Shown piece after piece: positions 10,088 through 16,909 of a stretch of 64,000 nucleotides of DNA. The notes beneath the pieces are model-generated. The model made no database searches and was not told where the DNA came from. It saw nothing but the letters and a program-made list of their open reading frames with translations. The DNA is from Nocardia anocheti. Lineage in GTDB: Bacteria; Actinomycetota; Actinomycetes; Mycobacteriales; Mycobacteriaceae. The position numbers were made by a program, and so were the translations under genes. How positions within the stretch are numbered: position 1 is the first letter of the stretch; each line of letters begins with the position of its first letter. Location: positions 62,001 through 126,000 of the forward strand of contig NZ_JAQQFV010000001.1 in the NCBI RefSeq assembly GCF_029675105.1. Reading direction: 5' to 3'.

Positions 10088-10957
10088 GTGAGTATCGACG
10101 CGGAGGTCCTGCTGGACTGGTTCACCGACACCGCGCGTGACCTGCCCTGGCGCAGGCCGGAGGCCACCGCCTGGCACATCCTGATGAGCGAGATCATGCT
10201 CCAGCAGACCCCGGTGGTGCGGGTGGAGCCGATCTGGCGCGAGTGGGTCGCGCGCTGGCCGGTGCCCTCTGCGATGGCGGCGTCCTCCCAGGCCGAGGTG
10301 CTGCGCGCGTGGGGCAAGCTCGGCTATCCGCGCCGCGCGCTCCGGCTGCACGAATGCTCCCGGGTGCTGGCCGAACAGCACGGTGACGTGGTCCCGTCCG
10401 AGGTCGAGGTGCTGCTCGGCCTGCCCGGCATCGGCGCCTACACCGCCCGCGCGGTCGCCTGCTTCGCCTACGGCCAGCGGGTTCCCGTGGTCGACACCAA
10501 TGTGCGCCGGGTGGTCGCGCGCGCGGTGCACGGGCGCGAGGTGGGCAACCCGTCGACCCGCGATCTCGCCGAGACCGAGGCGCTGCTGCCCGCCTCCGTC
10601 CCGCGCGCCGCGAAGTTCTCGGCGGCATTGATGGAACTGGGCGCCCTGGTGTGCACGGCCCGCAACCCCGATTGCGCGCACTGCCCGCTGCCGGACTGCG
10701 CCTGGGTGGCCGCCGGAAAACCCGCCGCCACGGTGGTGCGCAAGGTGCAGAAGTACGAGGGCACCGACCGCCAGGCACGCGGGCGGCTGCTCGACGTGCT
10801 GCGTGACGCGTCGGGCCCGGTCGAACGAGTACGCCTGGATCTGGCCTGGACCCGCGACCCGGGTCAGCGGGCCCGGGCCCTGGACTCACTGCTGGTCGAC
10901 GGCCTTATCGAGCAGACCGAGGACGGACTGTTCGCGCTCGCGGGCGAGGGCGGCTGA
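10088..10957 (+). CDS. mutY: A/G-specific adenine glycosylase MutY
   Basis: Protein of 289 residues; removes adenine mispaired with 8-oxoguanine. Catalytic Glu is in MSEIMLQQT (residue 35); the helix-hairpin-helix LPGIGAYTARAV is followed by the catalytic Asp in VVDTNVRR. The 4Fe-4S cluster Cys are arranged CX6CX2CX5C in CTARNPDCAHCPLPDC. The C-terminal domain is short, so an 8-oxoG-recognising NUDIX-like domain as in E. coli MutY is not obvious. GTG start chosen because it directly precedes the conserved first helix. Confidence 0.94.
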   Translation: MSIDAEVLLDWFTDTARDLPWRRPEATAWHILMSEIMLQQTPVVRVEPIWREWVARWPVPSAMAASSQAEVLRAWGKLGYPRRALRLHECSRVLAEQHGDVVPSEVEVLLGLPGIGAYTARAVACFAYGQRVPVVDTNVRRVVARAVHGREVGNPSTRDLAETEALLPASVPRAAKFSAALMELGALVCTARNPDCAHCPLPDCAWVAAGKPAATVVRKVQKYEGTDRQARGRLLDVLRDASGPVERVRLDLAWTRDPGQRARALDSLLVDGLIEQTEDGLFALAGEGG

Positions 10958-10958
10958 T

Positions 10959-11735
10959 TCAGCCCAGCACGCGACCGAGAAACCCGCTGACCAGCTCGCG
11001 ATACTCCGCGGGCCGCTCGTCGTGCACGAGATGCCCGGCACCGGCGACCCAGGCGTACTCCGCGTCCGGATGCGTCTGCGCCATGGTCCGCATCTGACCC
11101 GGCGGAGTGATGGTGTGCTCGCCCTCGATGAGCAGCGTGGGCATCGTCAGCGATTTCCACTCGGTCCAGAAATCGCGCGTCCCCCATTCCTCGGAGATCG
11201 CGCGGAAGGTGTCGACCTCGCCGTGCAGGCGATAACCGTCGGCGCTCGCGGTGAAGGCGCGCAGGAAATACCGGCCCGCGACCGGCCCGAAGTAGTCCAG
11301 CACAGCCCGCTCGTCGGGGAAGGGCTGCGGCCAGGAGTGGATGAGTTCGGCCCAGTGCGCGGCGGTGCGGCCGGTGAAATCGGGGGCGATGTCCTCGACG
11401 ACCAGCGCGCGGACCCGCTCGGGGTGGGTGGCCGCGAAGACCCAGCCGTGGATGGCGCCCATCGAATGCCCGACGATGACCATCGGCTCGCCGATCGGGG
11501 CGGTGAGCGCGGCGAGGTCGGCCACGAACGCCTCGGTGGTGAGCTCGACGGGCGGAATCCGACCGTGCCCGGCCGCGTCGAGGGCATACACGTGCCCGAA
11601 TTCGCGCAACCACCCCAGCTGATCGGTCCAGGTGCGCGCGCTGCCCATCAGTCCGTGCAGCAGCAGGATCGGGACGCCGGTCCCACCTTCGTCGTACAAC
11701 ACCCTGCCGATTGTGCCCCGTATCCTGCGTGTCAT
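10959..11735 (-). CDS. alpha/beta-fold hydrolase (Rv3591c-like)
   Basis: Protein of 258 residues with the alpha/beta-hydrolase core: LLLHGLMGSARTW oxyanion region, nucleophile elbow GHSMG, acid within the DFTG to IEGEHTITPPG stretch and the terminal His in GAGHLVHDERP. Substrate unknown. The ATG at 11735 is the likely start (MTRRIRGTIGRVLYDEGG); a GTG at 11702 would start at VLYDEGG. The ATG overlaps the divergent mhuD ATG in a CATG palindrome. Same arrangement of hydrolase and haem oxygenase as in M. tuberculosis. Confidence 0.85.
   Translation of the reverse strand: MTRRIRGTIGRVLYDEGGTGVPILLLHGLMGSARTWTDQLGWLREFGHVYALDAAGHGRIPPVELTTEAFVADLAALTAPIGEPMVIVGHSMGAIHGWVFAATHPERVRALVVEDIAPDFTGRTAAHWAELIHSWPQPFPDERAVLDYFGPVAGRYFLRAFTASADGYRLHGEVDTFRAISEEWGTRDFWTEWKSLTMPTLLIEGEHTITPPGQMRTMAQTHPDAEYAWVAGAGHLVHDERPAEYRELVSGFLGRVLG
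11721..11726 (+). promoter_or_regulatory. putative -10 element of mhuD, leaderless start
   Basis: TATCCT (TANNNT type) ends exactly seven bases before the mhuD ATG, the spacing expected when transcription starts on the A of ATG. No Shine-Dalgarno sequence precedes the gene, which supports a leaderless transcript. Confidence 0.45.
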
Positions 11736-12057
11736 GGCTGTTGTGAAGATCAATGCGATCGAGATCCCCGAAGGTGCTGGTCCGGAGCTGGAGAAGCGGT
11801 TCGCCGCCCGCGCGCACGCGGTGGAGAACTCCCCCGGTTTCCTCGGCTTCCAGTTGCTGCGTCCGGTGGCGGGTGACAACCGGTATTTCGTGGTGACGCA
11901 ATGGGATTCGGAAGAATCCTTCGCCGCCTGGCGGGACGGTCCGGCCCGGGCCGCGCACGCCGGACAGGGTGGCGAGGGCGAGCGTCCCAAGCCGGTGTCC
12001 ACCGGTGCCTCGCTGCTCGAGTTCGAGGTCGTGCTCGACGTGCCCGCGAAGGGCTGA
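11734..12057 (+). CDS. mhuD: mycobilin-type haem-degrading monooxygenase MhuD
   Basis: Protein of 107 residues of the ferredoxin-like antibiotic-biosynthesis-monooxygenase fold. It is very close to M. tuberculosis MhuD (Rv3592), which opens haem and releases iron without CO. The residues needed there are present at the same numbers: Asn7 (VKINAIE), Trp66 (FAAWRDGP) and His75 (AAHAG, the haem ligand). The conserved block HAVENSPGFLGFQLLRPV is also seen. Likely role: iron recovery from haem. Divergent from the hydrolase, with start codons overlapping; probably a leaderless mRNA. Confidence 0.93.
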   Translation: MAVVKINAIEIPEGAGPELEKRFAARAHAVENSPGFLGFQLLRPVAGDNRYFVVTQWDSEESFAAWRDGPARAAHAGQGGEGERPKPVSTGASLLEFEVVLDVPAKG

Positions 12058-12139
12058 TCGCCGCGTTTCCGCTGGACACACGGATGCGCGTATTGACGTG
12101 GACGCCTCGCGACTGTCACAGTTCGAGGGAAAACATACG

Positions 12140-12236
12140 CGAGGGTGCGCGGTAATCCGGTGAGATTCCGGAGCGGTCGCGCCACTGTTTCCACGTACCG
12201 GGTCCCCGGTGCCGGAGAGCCAGACACCGGCACCTT
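12140..12236 (+). promoter_or_regulatory. cobalamin riboswitch
   Basis: The leader before cbtB contains the conserved cobalamin-box core: GCGGTAATCCGGTGAGATTC, then GCGCCACTGT at 12179-12188, and a 3' GAGAGCCAGACACC at 12215-12228. A closing helix is visible between GGGTGC (12143-12148) and GCACC (12230-12234). The element is compact. A TTGACG hexamer at 12093-12098 may be the -35 of its promoter. The cbtB ribosome site GGAGGA (12271-12276) lies ~35 bases after it, so B12 binding could hide translation start or trigger termination. Confidence 0.88.
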
Positions 12237-12281
12237 CGCACCACTTCGACCATGGGACGCGTATCCCTGAGGAGGACCCGA

Positions 12282-12482
12282 ATGGCTATCGCGCATTCAC
12301 CCAGCCGGTCTACCGGCCTGGACAACCTGGCTACCGTGCTCGTCACGGTCGGTGTGGTGCTGTTGGCATTGCTCACCCTCTACCTGGTCGGTTTCGATCA
12401 GGGGGCCGTCTCGCGTAGCGGGATGTACCTGCACGAGCTGATGCACGACGGACGTCACCTGCTGGGTGTCCCGTGCCACTGA
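12282..12482 (+). CDS. cbtB: cobalt transporter subunit CbtB
   Basis: Protein of 66 residues: one transmembrane helix (about 17-38) followed by the CbtB C-terminal signature HELMHDGRHLLGVPCH, a His-rich, cobalt-binding-like tail. The family is found under cobalamin riboswitches next to CbtA, exactly as here. The ATG at 12282 has a strong ribosome site GGAGGA five bases upstream; an ATG at 12252 in the same frame lacks one. Overlaps cbtA by 10 bases. Confidence 0.92.
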   Translation: MAIAHSPSRSTGLDNLATVLVTVGVVLLALLTLYLVGFDQGAVSRSGMYLHELMHDGRHLLGVPCH

Positions 12483-13261
12483 TCGGATCTCTCAAGACCC
12501 TGCTGCTGCGTGGCCTGCTGGCCGGTTTGATCGCCGGTCTGCTGGCCGCCACAGTGGGCTATTTCGTCGGCGAGCCCCAGGTGGACGCCGCGATCGCCAT
12601 CGAGGAAGCCGCCGCGGCCCCGGCCGAACACGGACACGAGGCGGCCGAACCGGCGGGTCATTCCCACGGCGACGAGGACGAACCGCTGGTCAGCCGCTCG
12701 GGCCAGAAGGCGGGACAGTTCCTCGCGCTCGGCCTGGCCGGGATGGCCTTCGGCGCGCTGCTCGCCTCCGCGCTCAATGTCGCACGACGCTTCACCGACC
12801 TGCCCGGACCGCGCTTGTCGCTGCTCGCGGCGGGATTCGCGTGGGCGGCCATCGTGGCGGTGCCGTTCTTCAAGTACCCGGCCAACCCACCCGCGGTGGG
12901 CGACCCGGAGACCATCAACAGCCGCACCTGGCTGTGGGTCGCCGCGGTCGTACTCGGCCTGCTCGCCGCGGCCGCCGCGGTGGCGGCCTATCGCGCGCTG
13001 GCCGGACAGCTCGACACGCTGCGGCTGATCGCGGCGGTGGTCGCGTTCGTGCTGGTCACCACGGTCGGCTACATCCTGCTGCCCGGGGTGAACGAGGTGG
13101 CCGAGGACTTCCCCGCGACGCTGCTGTGGCGGTTCCGGGTGGCCTCGCTGGCCGAGACCACCACGCTGTGGGTGTCGCTGGGCCTGGCCTTCGCCGCGCT
13201 CACCGAGTTCGCCTCGCGGCGTAGCACCTCGGTACCGGAGAAGGCCGCTACCGCAGGGTGA
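12473..13261 (+). CDS. cbtA: cobalt transporter subunit CbtA
   Basis: Integral membrane protein of 262 residues with about six hydrophobic segments, GTG start inside the end of cbtB. Between the first and second membrane segments lies a His- and acid-rich loop (AEHGHEAAEP, GHSHGDEDE) fit for metal binding. The CbtA family is predicted to transport cobalt together with CbtB. The riboswitch implies use for B12 synthesis when cobalamin is low. Confidence 0.92.
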   Translation: MPLIGSLKTLLLRGLLAGLIAGLLAATVGYFVGEPQVDAAIAIEEAAAAPAEHGHEAAEPAGHSHGDEDEPLVSRSGQKAGQFLALGLAGMAFGALLASALNVARRFTDLPGPRLSLLAAGFAWAAIVAVPFFKYPANPPAVGDPETINSRTWLWVAAVVLGLLAAAAAVAAYRALAGQLDTLRLIAAVVAFVLVTTVGYILLPGVNEVAEDFPATLLWRFRVASLAETTTLWVSLGLAFAALTEFASRRSTSVPEKAATAG

Positions 13262-13280
13262 TCCGCGCGGGTACCGCGTG

Positions 13281-13314
13281 AAGGCAGTGTCGGTGTCATG
13301 ACCGACACTGCCTT
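13281..13314 (+). terminator. perfect 14-bp hairpin over the next start codon
   Basis: Arms AAGGCAGTGTCGGT (13281-13294) and ACCGACACTGCCTT (13301-13314) are perfectly complementary with the loop GTCATG, followed by TTCCGT. It lies 19 bases after the cbtA stop, so it may terminate cbtBA. The loop holds the ATG (13298) of the following gene. Confidence 0.65.
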
Positions 13315-13750
13315 TTCCGTTTCCGCCGACCGTCCCCGCGCCGTGGCCGTGGCCTTCGGCGCGTTGCTCACCGCGCTGGCCGCGGGCGCGGCCGAAGGAG
13401 TGCTGCGCGCGGTGCGCGGTGGCGGTGAGTTCGCCGCCACCGCGACCGGGCTGATCCCCCGCCTCGCGATCTACCTGATCGTCGCCGCCGTCGCCCTGTA
13501 CATGGTGCGGGGCAGCCGGATCGCGCGCGCGGTGCTGACCGTCGGCATCGGCGTGGTCGGGATGATCTCGCTGATCATCGAACCGCTGGCGGTGCTGCTC
13601 TCGACCGACGATTTCGCCGCCCTGTTCACCGAACTGTCGCCGTCCTCGACGGTGCTGGTGAGCGTCCGGACCGTGCACATCCTCGCGGTCGCGGTCGCGA
13701 TCCCGGCGATGTACAGCCCGGCCGCGCACCGCTGGTTCACCCAGCGCTGA
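13298..13750 (+). CDS. hypothetical membrane protein
   Basis: Protein of 150 residues with four predicted hydrophobic segments (about 16-37, 49-70, 76-100, 122-143) and no recognised catalytic motif. Similar small four-helix membrane proteins are common in Nocardia-like genomes, but I do not recognise a named family. The start ATG sits in the loop of a perfect hairpin whose 3' arm encodes residues 2-6. No ribosome site precedes it. Its stop lies six bases from the end of the convergent OsmC-family gene. Confidence 0.7.
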   Translation: MTDTAFSVSADRPRAVAVAFGALLTALAAGAAEGVLRAVRGGGEFAATATGLIPRLAIYLIVAAVALYMVRGSRIARAVLTVGIGVVGMISLIIEPLAVLLSTDDFAALFTELSPSSTVLVSVRTVHILAVAVAIPAMYSPAAHRWFTQR

Positions 13751-13756
13751 CCGGGT

Positions 13757-14194
13757 TCAGATCAGTTCGGCGTCGAGCTCGATCTCGGGCACACCGCTGA
13801 GCGCCTTGCTGACCGGGCAGCCGTTCTTGGCGGCGGTGGCCGCGGTGTAGAAGCCCTCGGCGTCGAGCCCGGCGGCGACGGCGCGCACGGTCAACTTGAT
13901 CTTGCTGATCTGGAAGCCGCCCGCCGGGTCGGGTGCGAGGGTGACGTCGGCGGTGACATCCAGGCTCTCCGGGGTGCCACCGACATTGGCGATCTCGGCC
14001 GAGAGCGCCATCGAGTAGCACGAGGAGTGCGCCGCGGCGATCAGTTCCTCCGGGCTGGTGCCCTCGGCGTTGTCGGCCGCGCGACGCGGGAAGGTGACGT
14101 CGTACTTGCCCACCCCCGAGCTGACCAGTTCGACCTGCCCGGAACCATCCTGCAGCCCGCCCGCCCAGAGGGTGCGTGCGCTACGAGTCGGCAT
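13757..14194 (-). CDS. OsmC-family peroxiredoxin
   Basis: Protein of 145 residues; this family reduces organic hydroperoxides with two Cys. Both are present: Cys59 in AAAHSSCYSMAL and Cys126 in KNGCPVSKAL. The N-terminal TSPEELIAAAHSSC segment identifies the OsmC rather than the Ohr branch. Follows an SRPBCC gene upstream on the same strand by 12 bases, likely cotranscribed. Confidence 0.9.
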   Translation of the reverse strand: MPTRSARTLWAGGLQDGSGQVELVSSGVGKYDVTFPRRAADNAEGTSPEELIAAAHSSCYSMALSAEIANVGGTPESLDVTADVTLAPDPAGGFQISKIKLTVRAVAAGLDAEGFYTAATAAKNGCPVSKALSGVPEIELDAELI

Positions 14195-14206
14195 GCCAAA
14201 TCCTTT

Positions 14207-14653
14207 CTAGGCCACGCTGCCGGTGACCTCGTCGAGTCGTTCCAGCATCTCCGGCCAGACCTGCTGGTGCAGGTCACGAATGGCCGCGGTGGGGAACCCG
14301 GAGTGCCGCAGGCGCAGCCGGATGCCGCGAGGCTGCTTGCGGAATTCGACGTCGACCACGGTCTCCACGCCTTCGGTGGCGGCGGTCACCCAGGTGAACA
14401 CTACGCGCCGGTCCGGCTCGAGCGTGAGGATGCGGCCGTAGTGCGGGTTGCCCTTCTCGGCCGATCCGGTGTCGAAATACAGCGGCTCACCGACGGCGGG
14501 ACGCATGCGCACCGAGCCCGGTACCGCCAGCCACAGATCGAGTCCCTGGGTCCAGGTCGCGTAGAGCAGACTGGGCGCGGCTTTCATCACGCGCTCGACC
14601 GTCAGCTCGTGCGGTCGTGAGGACAGGTCAGGGTGGCGAACTGGCTGGTCCAT
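14207..14653 (-). CDS. SRPBCC/AHSA1-domain protein
   Basis: Protein of 148 residues with the helix-grip fold of the AHSA1 (activator of Hsp90 ATPase homologue) family: LTVERVMKAAPSLLYATWTQ at the start, PHYGRILTLEPDRRVVFTW in the middle, and a C-terminal helix. These domains bind hydrophobic ligands; no substrate can be named. ATG at 14653 chosen because upstream sequence in frame does not resemble the family. Precedes the OsmC gene. Confidence 0.8.
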   Translation of the reverse strand: MDQPVRHPDLSSRPHELTVERVMKAAPSLLYATWTQGLDLWLAVPGSVRMRPAVGEPLYFDTGSAEKGNPHYGRILTLEPDRRVVFTWVTAATEGVETVVDVEFRKQPRGIRLRLRHSGFPTAAIRDLHQQVWPEMLERLDEVTGSVA

Positions 14654-14708
14654 CAGTGGACTGTACCGGCTCGCGCCCCCTGATCGCCGCATCGGGTGTG
14701 GCACAGTC

Positions 14709-15029
14709 TCACTCGGGATTGGTGAGGCGGGCCAGCACGATGCCGCCGAGGATCAGCGACAACGCCAGGATTCGTCCCGCGCTGAGCGGGTCCTTGTGCA
14801 CCACGATGCCCAGCGCGATCGCGCCGACGGCCCCGATTCCGGTGAAGACCGCGTACGACGTGCCCACCGGCAGCTGCTGCATGGCCCGCGAGAGCAGATA
14901 GACCGCCAACGACCCGAGCGCGACGCACAGCAGGGTCGGGCCGAGGCGGGTGAAGTTCTCGGTGGGCTTGATGGTCTGTGCCCAGACGATCTCCACCAAC
15001 CCGGCCAGGCCGAGGATCAGCCAGCTCAT
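14709..15029 (-). CDS. SMR-family guanidinium-type exporter (SugE/Gdx-like)
   Basis: Protein of 106 residues with four transmembrane helices, the small multidrug resistance fold. The conserved membrane Glu is in GLVEIVWAQ. The third helix reads LPVGTSYAVFTGIGAVG, which matches the SugE/Gdx subgroup that exports guanidinium ion rather than the broad EmrE group. Only one SMR gene is seen, consistent with a dual-topology homodimer. Start overlaps the azoreductase stop by four bases (ATGA), so both share one operon controlled by the TetR gene opposite. Confidence 0.88.
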   Translation of the reverse strand: MSWLILGLAGLVEIVWAQTIKPTENFTRLGPTLLCVALGSLAVYLLSRAMQQLPVGTSYAVFTGIGAVGAIALGIVVHKDPLSAGRILALSLILGGIVLARLTNPE

Positions 15030-15679
15030 CGCGCGTACTCCACGGCCAGCTCGCGGACCCGCGCCTGGGCGGCGAGCAGCGAGGCGTCGTGCGCTTCGCG
15101 CAGGTGGGCCAGGTTCGGGTCCTGTACCGCGTTGGCCAGTTCGGCGTGGACGAAGGCGGTGTCGGTGACGGCGAAATGCCCGGCGAAGAAATCGCGCAGA
15201 TACCGCTCCTGGTAGTCGAAGGCCGCCTTGGGCGCGCCCGGCGTATACGCCCCGCCCCGCGCGCTGACCACCACGAACCGGCGCTGCCCCAATGACATTC
15301 GCGGGAAGGTGACCTGGTCGAGCCAGGCTTTCAAGGCCGCCGGGATCGAGTAGTTGTACATCGGCGTCCCGATCAGGATCACGTCGGCGGCGAGCACCTG
15401 CGCCAGCAGCGGTTCCACGACCTGCCAGGCCGCCTTCGCCGCCGGGGTGGTGGCCAGGTCGGGGAGGCGGTGCAGCTCGGTGGTGCCCGCGGCCAGGACC
15501 GCGTCGCAGAGTTCGGTCCAGCCCGCGTCGATGAACGGCGTCGGCTCGGCGGCGAGGTCGCGGTAGGTGTAGGTGCCCGTGGGCGCGGCGGCCCGCCAGG
15601 ACTCGACGAATTCCGCGCCGAGCGCGCGGCTGACGGAGTTCGGGCGGGCGCTGGCGTCGAGGTGCAGCAGGTGGGTCAT
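15026..15679 (-). CDS. azoR: FMN-dependent NADH-azoreductase
   Basis: Protein of 217 residues of the flavodoxin-like AzoR family: N-terminal HLDASARPNSVSRALG for FMN phosphate, TPMYNYSIPAALKAWLDQV (the conserved MYN-S-P FMN contact) and VVSARGGAYTPG. These enzymes reduce azo compounds and quinones with NADH. The ATG at 15679 gives the usual start MTHLLHLDASARP; the upstream frame crosses the operators. Coupled to the SMR exporter and divergent from a TetR gene. Confidence 0.92.
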   Translation of the reverse strand: MTHLLHLDASARPNSVSRALGAEFVESWRAAAPTGTYTYRDLAAEPTPFIDAGWTELCDAVLAAGTTELHRLPDLATTPAAKAAWQVVEPLLAQVLAADVILIGTPMYNYSIPAALKAWLDQVTFPRMSLGQRRFVVVSARGGAYTPGAPKAAFDYQERYLRDFFAGHFAVTDTAFVHAELANAVQDPNLAHLREAHDASLLAAQARVRELAVEYAR

Positions 15680-15696
15680 GGTCGAACCTTCCAGAT

Positions 15697-15713
15697 GTGG
15701 ACAGCATGTCCGC
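15697..15713. promoter_or_regulatory. TetR operator 1
   Basis: GTGGACAGCATGTCCGC, an inverted repeat with one mismatch to the second site, 18 bases before the azoR start. Same consensus GTGGACANNNTGTCCAC as operator 2, centres 46 bp apart. Confidence 0.75.
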
Positions 15714-15742
15714 TTGTCGCTGTTCCCGACGATAGAACAAAA

Positions 15743-15759
15743 GTGGACACCTTGTCCAC
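15743..15759. promoter_or_regulatory. TetR operator 2
   Basis: GTGGACACCTTGTCCAC, a perfect 7-bp inverted repeat with a 3-base spacer. It covers a possible -35 (TTGTCC, 15752-15757) that pairs with the -10 TACAGT (15776-15781) of the tetR gene, so binding would also repress the regulator itself. Confidence 0.8.
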
Positions 15760-15781
15760 ATTCACTTTTCTGGGCTACAGT
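15752..15781 (+). promoter_or_regulatory. putative tetR promoter, leaderless
   Basis: TTGTCC, 18-base spacer, then TACAGT ending seven bases before the ATG at 15789. The spacing predicts transcription starting at the ATG; no ribosome site is present. Confidence 0.45.
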
Positions 15782-15788
15782 CGAGGGC

Positions 15789-16412
15789 ATGGAGCTTCGA
15801 TCCGACCTGCTCGGCGGCCCCGATCAGGCGCCGCCCACCGAGCGCACCGACGCGGCCCGCAATCGGGCCAAGGTGCTGGCGGCGGCCGCCGAACTCTTCG
15901 CCACCCGCGACCCGCGCACCGTCACCATGGACGACATCGCCAAGGCCGCCGGTGTCGGCCGCGGCACCCTCTACCGCCGCTACCCAGACCGCACCGCCAT
16001 CGCCGTCGCCCTGCTCGACGAGCACGAACGCGCGCTGCAACAGCACCTGCTCGACGGCGCACCGCCCCTCGGCCCCGGTGCCCCACCGGCCGAACGCCTC
16101 GCCGCGTTCTACGCCGCGATGGTCGAATTGCTCAGTACCCACGCGCATCTCGTGCTGGGCGCGGAGGCCGGTGGCGCCCGTTTCGCCACCGGCGCCTACG
16201 GTTTCTGGTCGGCGCACGTGCGCGCACTGCTGGTCGATGCCGCTGTGCCACAACCGGATTCGCTGGTCGACACCGCGCTCGCCCCGTTGGCCGCCGAGGT
16301 CTATCTCCAGCAGCGCGAGCGCGGCCTCACCCTGACCCAGATCACCGACGGCCTCACCACCCTCGCCCACCGCCTGCTGCGCTCACCCGGACCTGTCGGA
16401 CCCGGCGAGTAG
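15789..16412 (+). CDS. TetR/AcrR-family repressor
   Basis: Protein of 207 residues. The N-terminal helix-turn-helix is clear: AARNRAKVLAAAAELFATRD, then VTMDDIAKAAGVGRGTLYRRYPDRTAI. The ligand domain follows with no close family signature. It is divergent from azoR and the SMR exporter; two matching operators lie between. Inferred role: represses the pair and itself until a toxic compound (quinone, azo dye or guanidinium-like cation) binds. Confidence 0.9.
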   Translation: MELRSDLLGGPDQAPPTERTDAARNRAKVLAAAAELFATRDPRTVTMDDIAKAAGVGRGTLYRRYPDRTAIAVALLDEHERALQQHLLDGAPPLGPGAPPAERLAAFYAAMVELLSTHAHLVLGAEAGGARFATGAYGFWSAHVRALLVDAAVPQPDSLVDTALAPLAAEVYLQQRERGLTLTQITDGLTTLAHRLLRSPGPVGPGE

Positions 16413-16422
16413 CGTCCGCCCC

Positions 16423-16899
16423 GTGACGAGCACCCACGACGACACCACCCGCTTCTGGCACCTGATCGACACGGCCTGGGCCGCGACAGGCACCACCCCC
16501 GCCGCCGTGCTGCGCGCGGGATACGCCGGATTCGACGAGCACCTCGACGCCTTCCTGGCCCAATTGGCCACGCACGCGGAGGGTTTCACCGGCGAGGAGT
16601 TGATGGCGCTGGACCGGGTGGCCGAACGCGCGCTCTACGAGATCGACCGTGCCGACATCCAGGAGATCACCGACGGTTCCGACGACGGGTTCCTCTACGC
16701 GCGCGGTTTCATCGTCGCGCTGGGTCGCGAGTACTACGAGGCGGTGCGCGCCGACCCGACGGCCGCGATCACCGATGCCGAGTGCGAGGAAATGTGTTAT
16801 TTCTTCGCCCATCTGCACCACCTGCGCTTCGGCACCTTCCCGGATACCGGGTCGGGGATCTCCCGGGAGACCGCGTCGAATCCGGCGGGCTGGAGCTGA
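16423..16899 (+). CDS. DUF4240-type protein
   Basis: Protein of 158 residues, GTG start, 10 bases after tetR. It begins with RFWHLIDTAW and contains EELMALDRVAERALYEIDRADIQEITDG and FLYARGFIVALGREYYEAV, which fit the DUF4240 family of small helical proteins of unknown function. It may be cotranscribed with tetR, but nothing links it to the repressor's job. Confidence 0.7.
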   Translation: MTSTHDDTTRFWHLIDTAWAATGTTPAAVLRAGYAGFDEHLDAFLAQLATHAEGFTGEELMALDRVAERALYEIDRADIQEITDGSDDGFLYARGFIVALGREYYEAVRADPTAAITDAECEEMCYFFAHLHHLRFGTFPDTGSGISRETASNPAGWS

Positions 16900-16909
16900 C
16901 CCCCGGCGA

